Position numbers and translations under genes: made by a program. DNA of 64,000 nt from NCBI RefSeq assembly GCF_900060185.1, contig NZ_FIZY01000002.1:62001-126000 (forward strand), given 5' to 3'. Of the stretch, positions 45,143 through 56,202 are shown piece after piece (position 1 is the stretch's first letter; each line of letters opens with the position of its first letter). Source of the DNA: Grimontia marina. Its GTDB lineage: Bacteria > Pseudomonadota > Gammaproteobacteria > Enterobacterales > Vibrionaceae. The notes beneath the pieces were generated by a model that was not told where the DNA came from, ran no database searches, and saw only the letters and a list, made by a program, of their open reading frames with translations.

Positions 45143-47542
45143 TCAGAACGTACGGCCAATGGTAAAGGTGAAGAATTCCTCGTCGTCACCCTCGTATTTC
45201 TTGATTGGTTTAGCCAGTGAGAATACCAGCGGTCCCATCGGGGAGCGCCATTGAATCGATGCACCATACGATGCCCGGTAGTTCGATGGATCGCTATAGT
45301 CGTAAATATATTCCTGACCACTGATGACACGCGCATCATTCAGGTCGTAATCGGTATCCCACACTGAAGCCGCATCCACGAACACACTGGTTCGGATCGC
45401 ACTTCTCGCTTCTTCCGAAACAAATGGCATCGGGAAAATCAGTTCCGCACTGGCTAGCGCAATGGCGTTACCACCGACAGAATCGTTACTGCCTACAAGC
45501 GCAGGGTTGTTACCCGCTCCTTGGTCATATACCGCTTTGGGGCCCGCCGTATTTGAACGGAAACCACGTAGCGTTGAATAACCACCTGCATAGAAATTTT
45601 CATAAAACGGCAGCAGGTAATCATTTTCGTCATTGCTACCATAACCATTTCCGTATCCCAAACGTCCGCGCATTAAGAACGAAAAGTTATGTGCGTCATC
45701 CAGAGGGAAGTATTGGCGAACATCATACTGCGCTTTGAAATACTGGGTATCAGAACCCGGCACTGTCATTCGGAATGATGCGCGCTGATAGTTACCCGCT
45801 GTTGGGAAGAAGCCGCGATTCAGGTTGTTTCGTGTCCAACTTACCGACCAGTCAAAATCATCGACCACGAGACTGCCATCATCTGTCACGCTGTCGCCCA
45901 TAGAATCGAGGAATTTTTGAATCTGGTAATAGCCACCCAAGTTTTCAATCTGACGGTGGGTGTAGCCCATAGAGAAATCAAAATAGTTGATTTCGTCAAA
46001 CGGGAAACCCCAAGTCAGGCTGGTTCCGTAGCTTTTATCCGTGTAGTCAACGATGTTTGCATCAGAGGCTTCAAACTCATTGAAGAAAATACGCCCACCA
46101 AGGCTGATGCCATCCAGAGTAAAATAAGGGTCACGATAATCCAGCGTCAGGTTCTTTTGGTAATCGTTGATCATCGCATTGACACCAAAACGGTTACCTG
46201 AACCGGCAAAGTTATCTTGCTGGAGACCTGCCTGAAAACTGATCCCTGACTCGGTACCGTAACCGATACCAAAATTCACACTGCCAGAGTTGGTTTCTTT
46301 AACGACATACTCGACATCTACCTGATCATCAGTACCCGGTACCCGGGAAGTCCGAACATCCACGGTTTCGAAAAAGCCCAGACGGTTCAAACGATCTTTA
46401 CTGGTCTCAACCGATTTAGAATTCAGCCAAGAGCCTTCCATCTGTCGCATTTCGCGGCGCAGCACTTCGTCTTTGGTAATTTGGTTACCAGAGAATTTGA
46501 TGTTGCGAACATAGATACGCTTACCCGGATCAACGTTGACGTTTAGGGCAACCGTTTTGGCTTCATCATCAAATTCAGGAATGGTGGAAACCTGAGGATA
46601 GGCATAACCTTGCTCACCTAGCTTACGTTTAATTTCATCTTCCAACCGCGTCACTTTTTGACCGTTGTAAGTCTCACCGTCTTCGAAAGGCACCAGCGCG
46701 GCAAATTCAGCACTGTCTTTACCGCCTCGGAAGCTGACATCTGCCACCGTGTAAGGTTCGCCCTCATCAATATTCAGGGTTATATAAACGCCTTTCTTGT
46801 CAGGTGAAATTGAAACGTTAGCCGATTCAACGCGAAACTTTAGATATCCGCGGTTCAAATAGAAGGAACGTAGATTCTCCAAATCACCGGCTAATGCCTG
46901 TTTCTGATATTGTTCGTTGGCGAGGAAGTTCCACCAAGGTACATCAGCTCGGAGCTTGAAGTTATCTTTCAATTCATCATCAGAAAAAACGTCGTTACCA
47001 ATAAAGTTAATTTGTTGGATTTTTGCTGAGACGCCCTCAGTGAAAACAAACTTAACATCAGCACGGTTTCGAGGGAGCGGGGTGATCACCGTATCGACAA
47101 CAGCATTGTATTTACCCACGCTGTAGTAGAAATCTTCCAGACCTTTTTCGATATTGGATAGCTTAGTGCGGTCCAGTGACTCACCCACGCGAAGGCCGGA
47201 AGCGGAAAGGTTCTCTTCCAGCTGTTCTTCTTTAATGGCTTTGTTGCCTGAAAAAGACACGCTGGCAATCGTTGGGCGTTCAATCACTTTGACCAACAGA
47301 TCATCGCCATCACGGAAGACGCGCACGTTTTCAAAGTTGCCGGTGGAAAACAGGGATTTGATGATCCCGGAAACATCGCCTTCGTCGATGTTGTCGCCAA
47401 CCCGTACCGGCATTGCGAGCAACGCAGCACCGAGGCTGACGCGCTGAAGCCCCTCAAAACGAATATCTTCTACTACGAACTCATCGGCCGTAACAGAACT
47501 TGAGAATAAAAGAGAGGCTATAAGAAGTTTTTTCATCGCCAT
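45143..47542 (-). CDS. bamA: Outer membrane protein assembly factor
   Basis: Starting at ATG 47542 (MAMKKLLIASLLF), by analogy with E. coli, gives 799 residues; an ATG five codons earlier and one two codons later are alternatives. A signal peptide, five POTRA repeats (about 20-420, e.g. IRFEGLQRVSLGAALLAMPV), then a 16-strand barrel with the conserved STLRGFRSNTAGP loop and the C-terminal signature FTIGRTF. Central insertase for outer-membrane beta-barrels. Between rseP and skp. Confidence 0.97.
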   Translation of the reverse strand: MAMKKLLIASLLFSSSVTADEFVVEDIRFEGLQRVSLGAALLAMPVRVGDNIDEGDVSGIIKSLFSTGNFENVRVFRDGDDLLVKVIERPTIASVSFSGNKAIKEEQLEENLSASGLRVGESLDRTKLSNIEKGLEDFYYSVGKYNAVVDTVITPLPRNRADVKFVFTEGVSAKIQQINFIGNDVFSDDELKDNFKLRADVPWWNFLANEQYQKQALAGDLENLRSFYLNRGYLKFRVESANVSISPDKKGVYITLNIDEGEPYTVADVSFRGGKDSAEFAALVPFEDGETYNGQKVTRLEDEIKRKLGEQGYAYPQVSTIPEFDDEAKTVALNVNVDPGKRIYVRNIKFSGNQITKDEVLRREMRQMEGSWLNSKSVETSKDRLNRLGFFETVDVRTSRVPGTDDQVDVEYVVKETNSGSVNFGIGYGTESGISFQAGLQQDNFAGSGNRFGVNAMINDYQKNLTLDYRDPYFTLDGISLGGRIFFNEFEASDANIVDYTDKSYGTSLTWGFPFDEINYFDFSMGYTHRQIENLGGYYQIQKFLDSMGDSVTDDGSLVVDDFDWSVSWTRNNLNRGFFPTAGNYQRASFRMTVPGSDTQYFKAQYDVRQYFPLDDAHNFSFLMRGRLGYGNGYGSNDENDYLLPFYENFYAGGYSTLRGFRSNTAGPKAVYDQGAGNNPALVGSNDSVGGNAIALASAELIFPMPFVSEEARSAIRTSVFVDAASVWDTDYDLNDARVISGQEYIYDYSDPSNYRASYGASIQWRSPMGPLVFSLAKPIKKYEGDDEEFFTFTIGRTF

Positions 47543-47579
47543 TGCTTGCTCTGACATTTCCTTGCTAAACGCTGAATGT

Positions 47580-48935
47580 TTATAGTCGGGCGAAATCGTT
47601 AAATATCGCTACAGCCATCAACGCCATGATGATTGCTGTACCTACCCGATATCCCATATCCTGCACTCGTTCAGAGACGGGGCGACGTGTCACGGCTTCA
47701 ATACCAAAAAACAACAGGTGTCCGCCATCAAGAACCGGTAACGGTAACAGGTTAATAATGCCTAAATTAACGCTGATCAGTGCGAGAAAGCCGAGAAAGT
47801 ATACCAGACCGAAGTCTGCGGTCATCCCTGCACCTTTTGCAATTGAGATAGGTCCACTCAAATTCCTTACTGCCACGTCACCTGTGAACAGTTTTTTGAT
47901 CATACCTGCGGTGAGCGACACCACCTGCCAGGTTTTATCCAAGGCCGCCGGAATGGCATCCAAAGGGCCATATTGAAGCGTCAATTGATGCGACTCAGGC
48001 CAAGGCTCTACCTCTGGGGCAAAGCCTGCATAGCCTATTGCCTTTCCATCCTGAACATTGGCATCTGGCGTTAAGATTAAAGATACTGCTGTACCATCAC
48101 GTTTAACAACCAAGGGTAAAGCCTGTTCAGGGTTCGCACGAATGGTCTCAACCACTTCGGTCCAATCGGTTACCGCGCTGCCCCCAAGAGATACCAATTC
48201 ATCGTTGACGAGAAGCCCCGCTTTTTCAGCAGCGCTGCCTTCAACCACATTAGCAATCACGTTTGTGATTTCTGGGCGGTAAGGTGTCATTCCAAGAGTG
48301 CGCAACGCTGACTGTGATTCAGGGTCAAAAGACCAGGTTGCCAAATCCAGATTTTTCTCAACTGCGTATGCTGCATTTTCATCTGGTTTGACTGCCACTG
48401 TCATATCACTGTCACCAATATGAGCGATCAACTGAAAATTAACTGATTCCCAATCTGGCGTTTTGATACCAGAGATCTCAGTTAGTTCCATTCCCGGCTC
48501 TAAGCCGGCTTGAGCGGCAATAGATTGGGGAGCGACATCACCAATAATTGGTTTTACTGCTGGTACACCAATGATCATCACCAACCAATACGCCACAATT
48601 GCAAACAGGAAGTTAGCCACTGGGCCTGCAGCAACAATCGCACTACGCTGCCAAAGTGGGCGGTTATTGAATGCTTGCTCTTTCTGGGATACTGGAACGT
48701 CGTCTACACGCTCATCAAGCATTTTGACGTAGCCACCTAATGGGATCATCGCTAACGTATATTCGGTGCCGTCTTTGCCCACTTTTTTCCAAATCGACTT
48801 ACCAAAGCCAATCGAAAAGCGCTCAACTTTCACACCACATTTACGTGCAACCCAAAAATGGCCGTACTCATGTACGGCAATCAAAATGCCGAGTGCAATG
48901 AGGAAAAACAGCAGGTTCCAAAGAATGGCGCTCAT
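47580..48935 (-). CDS. rseP: Site-2 protease RseP
   Basis: 451 residues. Zinc motif HEYGH in TM1 (about 22-26), two PDZ domains in the periplasmic loop (about 115-310), and [13 protein letters not shown] in the third membrane segment. It cleaves the anti-sigma factor RseA to release sigma-E. Its start overlaps the dxr stop by 4 bp. Confidence 0.97.
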   Translation of the reverse strand: MSAILWNLLFFLIALGILIAVHEYGHFWVARKCGVKVERFSIGFGKSIWKKVGKDGTEYTLAMIPLGGYVKMLDERVDDVPVSQKEQAFNNRPLWQRSAIVAAGPVANFLFAIVAYWLVMIIGVPAVKPIIGDVAPQSIAAQAGLEPGMELTEISGIKTPDWESVNFQLIAHIGDSDMTVAVKPDENAAYAVEKNLDLATWSFDPESQSALRTLGMTPYRPEITNVIANVVEGSAAEKAGLLVNDELVSLGGSAVTDWTEVVETIRANPEQALPLVVKRDGTAVSLILTPDANVQDGKAIGYAGFAPEVEPWPESHQLTLQYGPLDAIPAALDKTWQVVSLTAGMIKKLFTGDVAVRNLSGPISIAKGAGMTADFGLVYFLGFLALISVNLGIINLLPLPVLDGGHLLFFGIEAVTRRPVSERVQDMGYRVGTAIIMALMAVAIFNDFARL

Positions 48936-50128
48936 TGTGTTAACTCCATAATCCTTTTCTGAGCCATGACACGTGCTGTGTCATCCACCTCTAAGAGGCT
49001 TTTAATGCAGGATGGTTGCGATAACTCCGCCCGTTGTAACACAGCATCATTCACCTCAGCAATCTGCATGAAACCAATTTGCCCCTGCAAGAATGCTTCA
49101 ACCGCAACTTCATTGGCGGCATTAAGAGTCGTTGTTGCAGCCTGACCCACGTAACAGGCATCAATCGCCAACTTCAAACATGGATAACGGTTGAAATCTG
49201 GTTTCATGAAAGTGAATTCACCGACTTCACTGAAATCCAGAGGCCTCACACCCGCTTCAATGCGCTCTGGGTAAGCCAAAGCATACGCAATAGGAGTACA
49301 CATATCCGGGCGTCCCATTTGTGCCAGCACAGAACCATCTCGGTACTGTACCATCGAGTGGATCACCGATTGAGGATGGATGATCACATCCAACTGTTCA
49401 CGACTGGCATTAAACAGCCATCGCGCCTCAACATATTCGAGACCCTTATTCATCATAGTGGCAGAGTCGACGGAGATTTTAGGGCCCATCGACCAATTCG
49501 GATGCGCGATTGCCTGAGCGGGCGTTACTTCTTGTAGAAGGGCTAAATCTGTGTAACGGAACGGACCACCAGAGCCTGTAAGAAGGATTTTGCTGACGCC
49601 TTCAGAGGCCAAATCACAAATACCTGGACGCGACTGAATGCTTGCTGGAAGACACTGGAAAATTGCATTGTGCTCACTGTCGACGGGCAGAAGCTCAGCA
49701 CCGTATTGGTGAACAGCATCGATAAAGAACTGGCCAGACATCACCAGCGCTTCTTTATTGGCTAACAGAACGCGTTTCCCAGCCTTCACAGCTGCCATGG
49801 TGGGAATAAGACCTGCTGCGCCCACCACTGCAGCCATAACGGTATCAACATCAGTGTGCTCTGAAATTGCAGAAAGACCTTCAATCCCGCTAAGCACTTC
49901 TGTCGCGCAGCCTTGATTTTTCAGCGCCAGACGCAAACTAGCTGCTGCTTCAGCATTCGCCATAGCGGCAAACTTTGGACGCCATTTCAGGCACAAAAGA
50001 AGCATTTCATTGACATTGGCATTCGCCGCGAGCGCGAAAACCTCGTAGGCGTGAGGATTCTTTTCAATCACAGAAAGCGTGCTGGTACCAATTGAACCGG
50101 TTGCACCAAGAATCGTTATCTTACGCAT
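48932..50128 (-). CDS. dxr: 1-deoxy-D-xylulose 5-phosphate reductoisomerase
   Basis: 398 residues from ATG 50128 (GAGTTTCCT upstream); E. coli also has 398. NADPH-binding [27 protein letters not shown] and the metal-binding PVDSEHNA. Commits carbon to the MEP isoprenoid pathway, which supplies UppS two genes upstream. Confidence 0.97.
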   Translation of the reverse strand: MRKITILGATGSIGTSTLSVIEKNPHAYEVFALAANANVNEMLLLCLKWRPKFAAMANAEAAASLRLALKNQGCATEVLSGIEGLSAISEHTDVDTVMAAVVGAAGLIPTMAAVKAGKRVLLANKEALVMSGQFFIDAVHQYGAELLPVDSEHNAIFQCLPASIQSRPGICDLASEGVSKILLTGSGGPFRYTDLALLQEVTPAQAIAHPNWSMGPKISVDSATMMNKGLEYVEARWLFNASREQLDVIIHPQSVIHSMVQYRDGSVLAQMGRPDMCTPIAYALAYPERIEAGVRPLDFSEVGEFTFMKPDFNRYPCLKLAIDACYVGQAATTTLNAANEVAVEAFLQGQIGFMQIAEVNDAVLQRAELSQPSCIKSLLEVDDTARVMAQKRIMELTQ

Positions 50129-50195
50129 AGGAAACTCTAAATTTTTGTTCTGTAAAGCCTGAATACAACTCACCGGCTAAACGCCGGTGAAAGTG

Positions 50196-51044
50196 TTACG
50201 CAAGCCAGAAATACAATACGGTGAAGACTGGGAATGCGGCCGTCAGGCTATCTATTCTATCCAGTATACCGCCATGTCCGGGTAAAATGCTGCCACTGTC
50301 TTTCACACCTGCAACACGCTTAAACATGCTTTCCGCCAGATCGCCCAAAACTGAAGCGAAGGAAGTGATCAAGGCAACAAGACCTAACATAGCAAGGGAG
50401 GAGAAAGGAATAGAGAAATACTGAGCAGCGGTCAAGGTGACAACAACTGCTGCGATCAATCCGCCAATCAGACCTTCAACCGTTTTATTCGGGCTCACCG
50501 AAGGTGCCATTTTGCGCTTACCGAAGGTCTTACCCGCAAAATACGCACCTGTATCAGCAGACCAAACCAACAAACAAACCAAAAGCACCATCTTCGCACC
50601 AAGATAAGGGGAAACATCGAAGTGGTAGGCACGAAGAAGAATAACGCTCCAGAGAAATGGGAGCAGCGTCAGTACGCCAAATCCTTGCTGCACCGCGTTG
50701 CTCTCTCCCCACCAACCTGTTCCTCTTGGATAGCGCAGAACCATCACAGTGGCTGCCAGCCACCATAATGCACCAGCAATCGCCAACACACTGCCACTGA
50801 TGGAGTTCAATTGCAGTCCATCAAGAGTCACAGGTAACGCAAACAGTGAACCGACAAGAATGATTGCAGGGAAAACAAATGCGCTAAAACGGGACGAGGC
50901 AGCCACAAACTTGGTCCACTCCCAGTGGCCAAGTAAAGTGACGCCTGCCACAGCAATCACGAAAAGTTGTAACGGCAAAAAGAAAATACCGGCGATAACA
51001 AGCGGTGCCAGTACCAGTGCCGTTAAGACACGTTGTTTCAGCAA
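50196..51044 (-). CDS. cdsA: Phosphatidate cytidylyltransferase
   Basis: 282 residues with about eight membrane segments and the C-terminal family signature (SMFKRVAGVKDSGSILPGHG then GILDRIDS). Makes CDP-diacylglycerol for phospholipid synthesis at the inner membrane. 10 bp from uppS. Confidence 0.96.
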   Translation of the reverse strand: MLKQRVLTALVLAPLVIAGIFFLPLQLFVIAVAGVTLLGHWEWTKFVAASSRFSAFVFPAIILVGSLFALPVTLDGLQLNSISGSVLAIAGALWWLAATVMVLRYPRGTGWWGESNAVQQGFGVLTLLPFLWSVILLRAYHFDVSPYLGAKMVLLVCLLVWSADTGAYFAGKTFGKRKMAPSVSPNKTVEGLIGGLIAAVVVTLTAAQYFSIPFSSLAMLGLVALITSFASVLGDLAESMFKRVAGVKDSGSILPGHGGILDRIDSLTAAFPVFTVLYFWLA

Positions 51045-51054
51045 ACGAAACCCT

Positions 51055-51825
51055 CTATTTTTCTACTTGTAACATGGCCTTGATCTGCTCACCGGTACAC
51101 CCAAATCGGCGTTCGCGGTTGATAAACCAAGCAATAGCATCGGTGAGACTTGTCTCGTCGAAATCAGGCCAGAATTGTTCGGTGAAATACAACTCCGCAT
51201 AGGCCGCTTGCCACAGCATAAAGTTGCTAATGCGGCATTCGCCGCTGGTGCGTATCATCAAGTCTACGTCTGGTAGGCCAGAACAAGACAGGTGCACCTG
51301 AAGATCACCTTCAGTGAGTTGCCCTGCAGGAATTTCGCCACGCTCTACCTGAGCAGCAAGCTTTTTAACAGCCTGCATAATATCCCACTGACCGCCATAG
51401 TTGGCAGCCACGTTCAATACCAATCCGGTATTGTTGGCCGTTAAAGCTTCCGCCGCGGCAATTTTATCTTGTAACGACTGGCTAAAGCGCGTGGTATCAC
51501 CAATTACCTTGAGCTTTACACCATTTTTGTGAAGACGTTTCACTTCACGTCCCAGCACAGTGACAAAAAGCTCCATCAACAGGCTGACTTCTTCCTCTGG
51601 ACGACGCCAGTTTTCACTGCTGAATGCAAACAGGGTTAAAACCTGAATACCAAGACGATTAGCAGCTGAAACAGTTTTTCGAACGGCGTCAACACCGGCT
51701 TTATGGCCAAACATACGCGCTTTGCCACGCGCTTTGGCCCAACGGCCATTTCCGTCCATGATGACGGCGATGTGTTTAGGAAGTAGGCTGGGATCGATTT
51801 CTTGATGGAAAGATTGGGAGCTCAT
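51055..51825 (-). CDS. uppS: Undecaprenyl diphosphate synthase
   Basis: 256 residues from ATG 51825; the adjacent ATG 51828 is equally possible, both after GAAGGATA. The cis-prenyltransferase motif [19 protein letters not shown] holds the catalytic Asp. It makes the C55 lipid carrier precursor for peptidoglycan and O-antigen synthesis. A terminator-like hairpin separates it from frr. Confidence 0.96.
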   Translation of the reverse strand: MSSQSFHQEIDPSLLPKHIAVIMDGNGRWAKARGKARMFGHKAGVDAVRKTVSAANRLGIQVLTLFAFSSENWRRPEEEVSLLMELFVTVLGREVKRLHKNGVKLKVIGDTTRFSQSLQDKIAAAEALTANNTGLVLNVAANYGGQWDIMQAVKKLAAQVERGEIPAGQLTEGDLQVHLSCSGLPDVDLMIRTSGECRISNFMLWQAAYAELYFTEQFWPDFDETSLTDAIAWFINRERRFGCTGEQIKAMLQVEK

Positions 51826-51842
51826 CATTATCCTTCGCAAAT

Positions 51843-51872
51843 AAAAAGCGCTGTACTGCTAGCACAGCGCTT
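51843..51872 (-). terminator. Hairpin terminator frr/uppS
   Basis: AAGCGCTGT / ACAGCGCTT stem, with a T run on the minus strand ending a few bases before the uppS ribosome site. Probably partial, since uppS follows directly. Confidence 0.75.
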
Positions 51873-51900
51873 CGGCAATGGAATCAGAGTGTAGCCGGAA

Positions 51901-52458
51901 TTAAACTTCCATCAACTCTTTTTCTTTGGCTTCAAGAATTGTATCAATTTCTTTAACAGCCGCGTCAGTCAGTTTTTGGATATCGTCCTGACCACGACGC
52001 TCTTCGTCTTCAGAAATTTCTTTCTCTTTCAGCAAGCCTTTCAGATCGCTGTTGGCGTCACGGCGGATGTTACGAACAGCAACACGGCCGCCTTCAGCTT
52101 CACCACGGACAATCTTAACCAAATCGCGACGACGCTCTTCGGTTAGCGGTGGCAATGGAACGCGGATAACGGTACCCGCAGACATCGGGTTCAGACCCAG
52201 ATCTGAAGTCATGATCGCTTTTTCGATAGCTTGCGTTACGGACTTATCGAAAACAGTGATAGCCAGAGTACGTGCATCTTCCGCAACGATTGAAGCCAGT
52301 TGCTTCAACGGAGTTGCAGAGCCGTAGTAATCGACAGAAAGGCCATCAAGCAGCGCTGGATGTGCACGACCAGTGCGGATTTTAGATAGAGTGTTCTTCA
52401 GCGCTTCAACGCTTTTCTGCATGCGCTCTTTCGCATCTGCGTTAATTTCATTGATCAC
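51901..52458 (-). CDS. frr: Ribosome recycling factor
   Basis: 185 residues, the universal RRF length. Starts [20 protein letters not shown]; the sequence [21 protein letters not shown] is diagnostic. Splits post-termination ribosomes with EF-G. Lies between pyrH and uppS. Confidence 0.98.
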   Translation of the reverse strand: MINEINADAKERMQKSVEALKNTLSKIRTGRAHPALLDGLSVDYYGSATPLKQLASIVAEDARTLAITVFDKSVTQAIEKAIMTSDLGLNPMSAGTVIRVPLPPLTEERRRDLVKIVRGEAEGGRVAVRNIRRDANSDLKGLLKEKEISEDEERRGQDDIQKLTDAAVKEIDTILEAKEKELMEV

Positions 52459-52515
52459 GAGAATATCCTTGAAGATTCTTTTTTCTAACGATGGAGATTA
52501 TGCCACTAAAATTGA

Positions 52516-53244
52516 TTAACCGTTATCAATTAGTGTGCCTTCTTGCTCACCCATCACAACTCGGCGCAGTGCGCCAGGCTTATTCATGTTGAAAACACGA
52601 ATTGGCATCTTGTGATCGCGAGCCAGAGTGAAGGCAGCCAGGTCCATCACTTTCAATTCTTTTTCCAGCACATCCTGGTAAACCAGGTGGCTGTAGAGTT
52701 CTGCATCCGGGTTTTTCGCTGGGTCGTCAGTGTAAACACCATCTACCTTGGTGGCTTTAATCACAACATCAGATTCGATTTCAATGCCACGCAAACATGC
52801 TGCTGAATCTGTGGTGAAGAATGGGTTACCAGTACCCGCAGAGAAAATCACCACACGGCCATTGCGCAATTGGCTGATAGCTTCTGCCCAGTTGTAGCTG
52901 TCACACACACCGTTCAGAGGGATAGCAGACATTACCCGCGCGTTCACATAGGCACGGTGCAGTGCATCTCGCATAGCCAGACCGTTCATTACAGTCGCCA
53001 ACATACCCATGTGGTCGCCCACAACCCGGTTCATACCCGCTTCTGCAAGGCCTGCACCACGGAATAGGTTACCACCACCGATAACCAAGCCAACTTGTAC
53101 TCCAAGTTCAACCAGTTCTTTGATTTCTTGTGCCATGCGGTCAAGCACAGCCGGGTCGATACCGAAGCCTTCTTTACCTTGCAGCGCTTCGCCACTCAAT
53201 TTAAGCAAAATTCGTTGATAAGCTGGTTTTGGGTTTGTAGTCAT
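52516..53244 (-). CDS. pyrH: UMP kinase
   Basis: 242 residues from ATG 53244 (AAGGTAGTGAG upstream). Amino-acid-kinase fold: [25 protein letters not shown] and [20 protein letters not shown]. Phosphorylates UMP to UDP. Separated from tsf by a terminator hairpin. Confidence 0.98.
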   Translation of the reverse strand: MTTNPKPAYQRILLKLSGEALQGKEGFGIDPAVLDRMAQEIKELVELGVQVGLVIGGGNLFRGAGLAEAGMNRVVGDHMGMLATVMNGLAMRDALHRAYVNARVMSAIPLNGVCDSYNWAEAISQLRNGRVVIFSAGTGNPFFTTDSAACLRGIEIESDVVIKATKVDGVYTDDPAKNPDAELYSHLVYQDVLEKELKVMDLAAFTLARDHKMPIRVFNMNKPGALRRVVMGEQEGTLIDNG

Positions 53245-53286
53245 TCTCACTACCTTTAGGCACTAACTTCTACGGATGGGATTGTG

Positions 53287-53314
53287 AAAAGACCGCAGGG
53301 TTCTGCGGTCTTTT
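53287..53314 (-). terminator. Terminator after tsf
   Basis: AAAAGACCGCAG / CTGCGGTCTTTT stem with a GGTT loop, 17 nt after the tsf stop and before pyrH. Confidence 0.88.
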
Positions 53315-53330
53315 GGGTCTCAAAGAGGAA

Positions 53331-54173
53331 TTAACCTTTCTGAGCGGCTGCAACTTCTTCTGCGAAGCTCATGCCAGCAGCTTTCTCGATACCTTCACCC
53401 ACTTCCAGGCGGATGAAAGTAGAAACAGAAGCGCCTTTCTCTTTCAGGATGTCACCTACAGATTTCTTAGGTTCCATGATGAAAGGTTGACCAGTCAGAG
53501 AAACTTCGCCAGTGAATTTCTTCATGCGGCCTTCAACCATTTTCTCTGCGATTTCTTTAGGCTTGCCTTCGTTCATCGCGATTTCCACTTGAACTTCGCG
53601 CTCTTTAGCAACTACGTCAGCTGGTACGTCGTCAGGAGTTACGTACTCTGGACGTGATGCAGCAACGTGCATTGCGATGTGCTTCAGCGTTTCTGCATCG
53701 CCTTCACCAGCAACAACAACACCGATGCGCTCACCGTGACGGTAAGAAGCCATCGCTGAACCTTCAACGTAAGCTACGCGACGAATAGAGATGTTTTCAC
53801 CGATTTTGGCAACCAGCGCTACGCGATCGTCTTCGAACTTCGCTTGCAGCTCTTCTGCAGTGGCTTTAGTTGCCGCTGCTTCATCAGCAACTGCGTTTGC
53901 GAAAGCAGTGAAGTTGCCGTCTTTAGCAACGAAGTCAGTCTGGCAGTTAACTTCAACCAGAGCAGAAACACCATCAACTTCTTTGATGATGATTGCGCCT
54001 TCAGCAGCTACGTTACCTGCTTTCTTAGCAGCTTTAGCAGCGCCTGACTTACGCATGTTTTCAATCGCCAGCTCGATGTCGCCGTCAGTTTCTACCAGCG
54101 CTTTTTTACATTCCATCATGCCTGCGCCAGTGCGTTCGCGCAGTTCTTTTACCAGGGCAGCGGTAACAGCCAT
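53331..54173 (-). CDS. tsf: Elongation factor Ts
   Basis: 280 residues. N-terminal UBA-like module with [20 protein letters not shown], then the conserved core [11 protein letters not shown] that binds EF-Tu. Nucleotide exchange factor of EF-Tu. Second gene after rpsB, with an attenuator-like hairpin between. Confidence 0.98.
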   Translation of the reverse strand: MAVTAALVKELRERTGAGMMECKKALVETDGDIELAIENMRKSGAAKAAKKAGNVAAEGAIIIKEVDGVSALVEVNCQTDFVAKDGNFTAFANAVADEAAATKATAEELQAKFEDDRVALVAKIGENISIRRVAYVEGSAMASYRHGERIGVVVAGEGDAETLKHIAMHVAASRPEYVTPDDVPADVVAKEREVQVEIAMNEGKPKEIAEKMVEGRMKKFTGEVSLTGQPFIMEPKKSVGDILKEKGASVSTFIRLEVGEGIEKAAGMSFAEEVAAAQKG

Positions 54174-54205
54174 TGTTCATTCCTCGATTCGAAACTATTT
54201 GGGTA

Positions 54206-54232
54206 AAAATCAGGGGCCCATAGTTGGCCCCT
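54206..54232 (-). terminator. Attenuator-like hairpin between rpsB and tsf
   Basis: CAGGGGCC / GGCCCCTG stem followed on the minus strand by ATTTTTA. It lies in the rpsB-tsf gap, where a partial terminator is known in E. coli, and probably lowers tsf relative to rpsB. Confidence 0.7.
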
Positions 54233-54304
54233 GCTAACCTACTTAGCTTACAGTGCTGTCTGTGACAGTCTGATGGCTAAGAACGCTCACAAGGAGCAAG
54301 TGTC

Positions 54305-55033
54305 TTATTCAGCGACTTCAACCAGCTCGTCTTCTGCTTGAGCTACGATGTCCTGGCTACGGCCTTCAGTATATGACTGAGCTGCAGCGTTCAGGTACAG
54401 TTGAACTGCGCGAATCGCGTCGTCGTTACCTGGGATAACGAAGTCAACGCCGTCTGGGTCAGAGTTGGTATCAACTACCGCGTACACTGGGATACCCAGG
54501 TTGTTTGCTTCTTTAATAGCAATGTGCTCGTGATCAGCGTCGATGACGAACAGTGCGTCTGGCAGACCGCCCATGTTTTTGATACCGCCCAGAGACTTCT
54601 CAAGTTTCTCCATTTCACGGGTGCGCATCAGAGCTTCTTTCTTAGTCAGCTTTTCGAAAGTACCGTCAGTTGACTGAGTTTCCAGATCTTTCAGACGTTT
54701 GATTGACTGGCGAACAGTTTTCCAGTTAGTCAGCATACCGCCCAACCAACGGTTGTTCACGTAGTACTGATCACAGCTTTCTGCTGCTGCTTTAACAGAT
54801 TCGCTAGCGGCACGCTTAGTACCAACGAACAGTACTTTACCCTTACGCTCACCAACTTTGGTCAGCTCAGCCAGTACGTCGTTGAACATTGGTACAGTTT
54901 TTTCTAGGTTGATGATGTGAACCTTGTTACGTGCACCGAAGATGAACGGCTTCATCTTAGGGTTCCAGTAACGAGTCTGGTGACCGAAGTGAACACCAGC
55001 TTTCAGCATGTCGCGCATTGAAACAGTAGCCAT
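54305..55033 (-). CDS. rpsB: 30S ribosomal protein S2
   Basis: 242 residues from ATG 55033 (AGAGGAATTAAA upstream), beginning [20 protein letters not shown]; the frame is open to 55180 but that part is leader [23 protein letters not shown] is strongly conserved. First gene of the rpsB-tsf operon. Confidence 0.98.
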   Translation of the reverse strand: MATVSMRDMLKAGVHFGHQTRYWNPKMKPFIFGARNKVHIINLEKTVPMFNDVLAELTKVGERKGKVLFVGTKRAASESVKAAAESCDQYYVNNRWLGGMLTNWKTVRQSIKRLKDLETQSTDGTFEKLTKKEALMRTREMEKLEKSLGGIKNMGGLPDALFVIDADHEHIAIKEANNLGIPVYAVVDTNSDPDGVDFVIPGNDDAIRAVQLYLNAAAQSYTEGRSQDIVAQAEDELVEVAE

Positions 55034-55194
55034 TTTAATTCCTCTTGGGGTTAGGCCTCCACATATCCCATACATCCGACCCGCAAAGGGCACCCCGGAG
55101 CATGTGCCGATATGTGTGTGTGTTAAAAATAAGTGTTTGTCGAAACCACCTAAACAGAACCGGAAGACCCGATTAACCATTAAGGCGTATTTCG
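55034..55194 (-). ncRNA. rpsB leader (S2 autoregulatory region)
   Basis: About 160 nt of structured, GC-rich leader lies between the likely start point (about 55194) and rpsB. It includes CCGGGGTGCCCTTTGCGGG and GGCCTAACCCC just before the ribosome site. Gamma-proteobacterial rpsB leaders are bound by S2 for feedback control. The match is by position and general form, not by a model search. Confidence 0.55.
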
Positions 55195-55200
55195 GCGCGC

Positions 55201-55206
55201 TTTATA
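55201..55206 (-). promoter_or_regulatory. Probable -10 of the rpsB promoter
   Basis: TATAAA on the minus strand is followed at once by GCGCGCC, a GC-rich discriminator typical of stringently controlled ribosomal promoters. The -35 is unclear. Confidence 0.5.
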
Positions 55207-55352
55207 CCATAAAACGTGCCTTTGAATCCAGTATAAAAAGTCAGTGAGTCACTAAGTGAGGTTCCCACATGGCGATGCGATTGATAATATGTAGTAATAG
55301 CAGTCAATTCCTCCCTTGCTATATAGACAGGGGAGCCAACCGAGAGAAAGCA

Positions 55353-56150
55353 ATGAGCGTCACTATTAAATCGGCTGAAGAAATCGAAAAAATGCGTGAG
55401 GCCGGTCGCCTTGCGGCAGAAGTGCTTGAGATGATCGAACCGCATGTGAAAGCGGGCGTGACGACTGAAGAGCTGGATGATATTTGCCACAAATACATCA
55501 CTGAGACACAGCAAGCGATCCCAGCACCGCTAAACTACCACGGCTTTCCAAAGTCAATCTGTACCTCAATCAACCACGTTGTTTGTCACGGCATCCCGAA
55601 CAAAACTGACGTGTTAAAAGATGGCGACGTCATCAATATCGACATCACTGTAATTAAGGACGGTTATCACGGTGACACCTCGAAAATGTTCATGGTGGGT
55701 GAAGTGTCTGCGGAAGACAAAGCACTGTGTCACGTTGCACAGGAAAGCCTCTACCAAGCACTGAAAAAAGTTAAACCAGGTGCACGCATCGGCGATATTG
55801 GTACTGAGATCCAGAAATTTATAAAAAACCGTCCGCGCCGCTACTCAATCGTAAAAGACTACTGCGGTCACGGCATTGGTGCTGAGTTCCATGAAGAGCC
55901 ACAAGTGGTGCACTACAAAAACAGTGACCGCACAGTGATAAAAGCAGGTATGTGCTTTACTATCGAACCAATGATCAATGCGGGTAAATTCGGCACGCTA
56001 TTGGATGATGAAGACGGCTGGACGGTATATACCGTTGATGGCAAGAAATCGGCGCAATGGGAACACACGATTCTGGTGACGGATACCGGTTGTGAAATCC
56101 TGACTCTGCGCAGTGAGGAAAAACTGCCTCGCATTTTGAACAACGCATAA
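55353..56150 (+). CDS. map: Methionine aminopeptidase type I
   Basis: 265 residues from ATG 55353 (GAGAGAAAG upstream), beginning MSVTIKSAEEIEKMREAGRL. Metal ligands are in VINIDITV, YHGDTSKMF, GHGIGAEFHEEP and the final WEHTILVT. Removes initiator Met from nascent proteins. Divergent from rpsB, as in E. coli, and followed by glnD. Confidence 0.97.
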   Translation: MSVTIKSAEEIEKMREAGRLAAEVLEMIEPHVKAGVTTEELDDICHKYITETQQAIPAPLNYHGFPKSICTSINHVVCHGIPNKTDVLKDGDVINIDITVIKDGYHGDTSKMFMVGEVSAEDKALCHVAQESLYQALKKVKPGARIGDIGTEIQKFIKNRPRRYSIVKDYCGHGIGAEFHEEPQVVHYKNSDRTVIKAGMCFTIEPMINAGKFGTLLDDEDGWTVYTVDGKKSAQWEHTILVTDTGCEILTLRSEEKLPRILNNA

Positions 56151-56162
56151 TTTGAAAAATAG

Positions 56163-56189
56163 AAGTCGGCCAATGTGCCGACTTTTTTT
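56163..56189 (+). terminator. Terminator map/glnD
   Basis: AAGTCGGC / GCCGACTT stem with a CAATGT loop and seven T residues, 12 nt after the map stop. The glnD start follows within 14 nt, so read-through or a nested promoter must supply glnD. Confidence 0.85.
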
Positions 56190-56202
56190 ATCAAGGATGA
56201 CA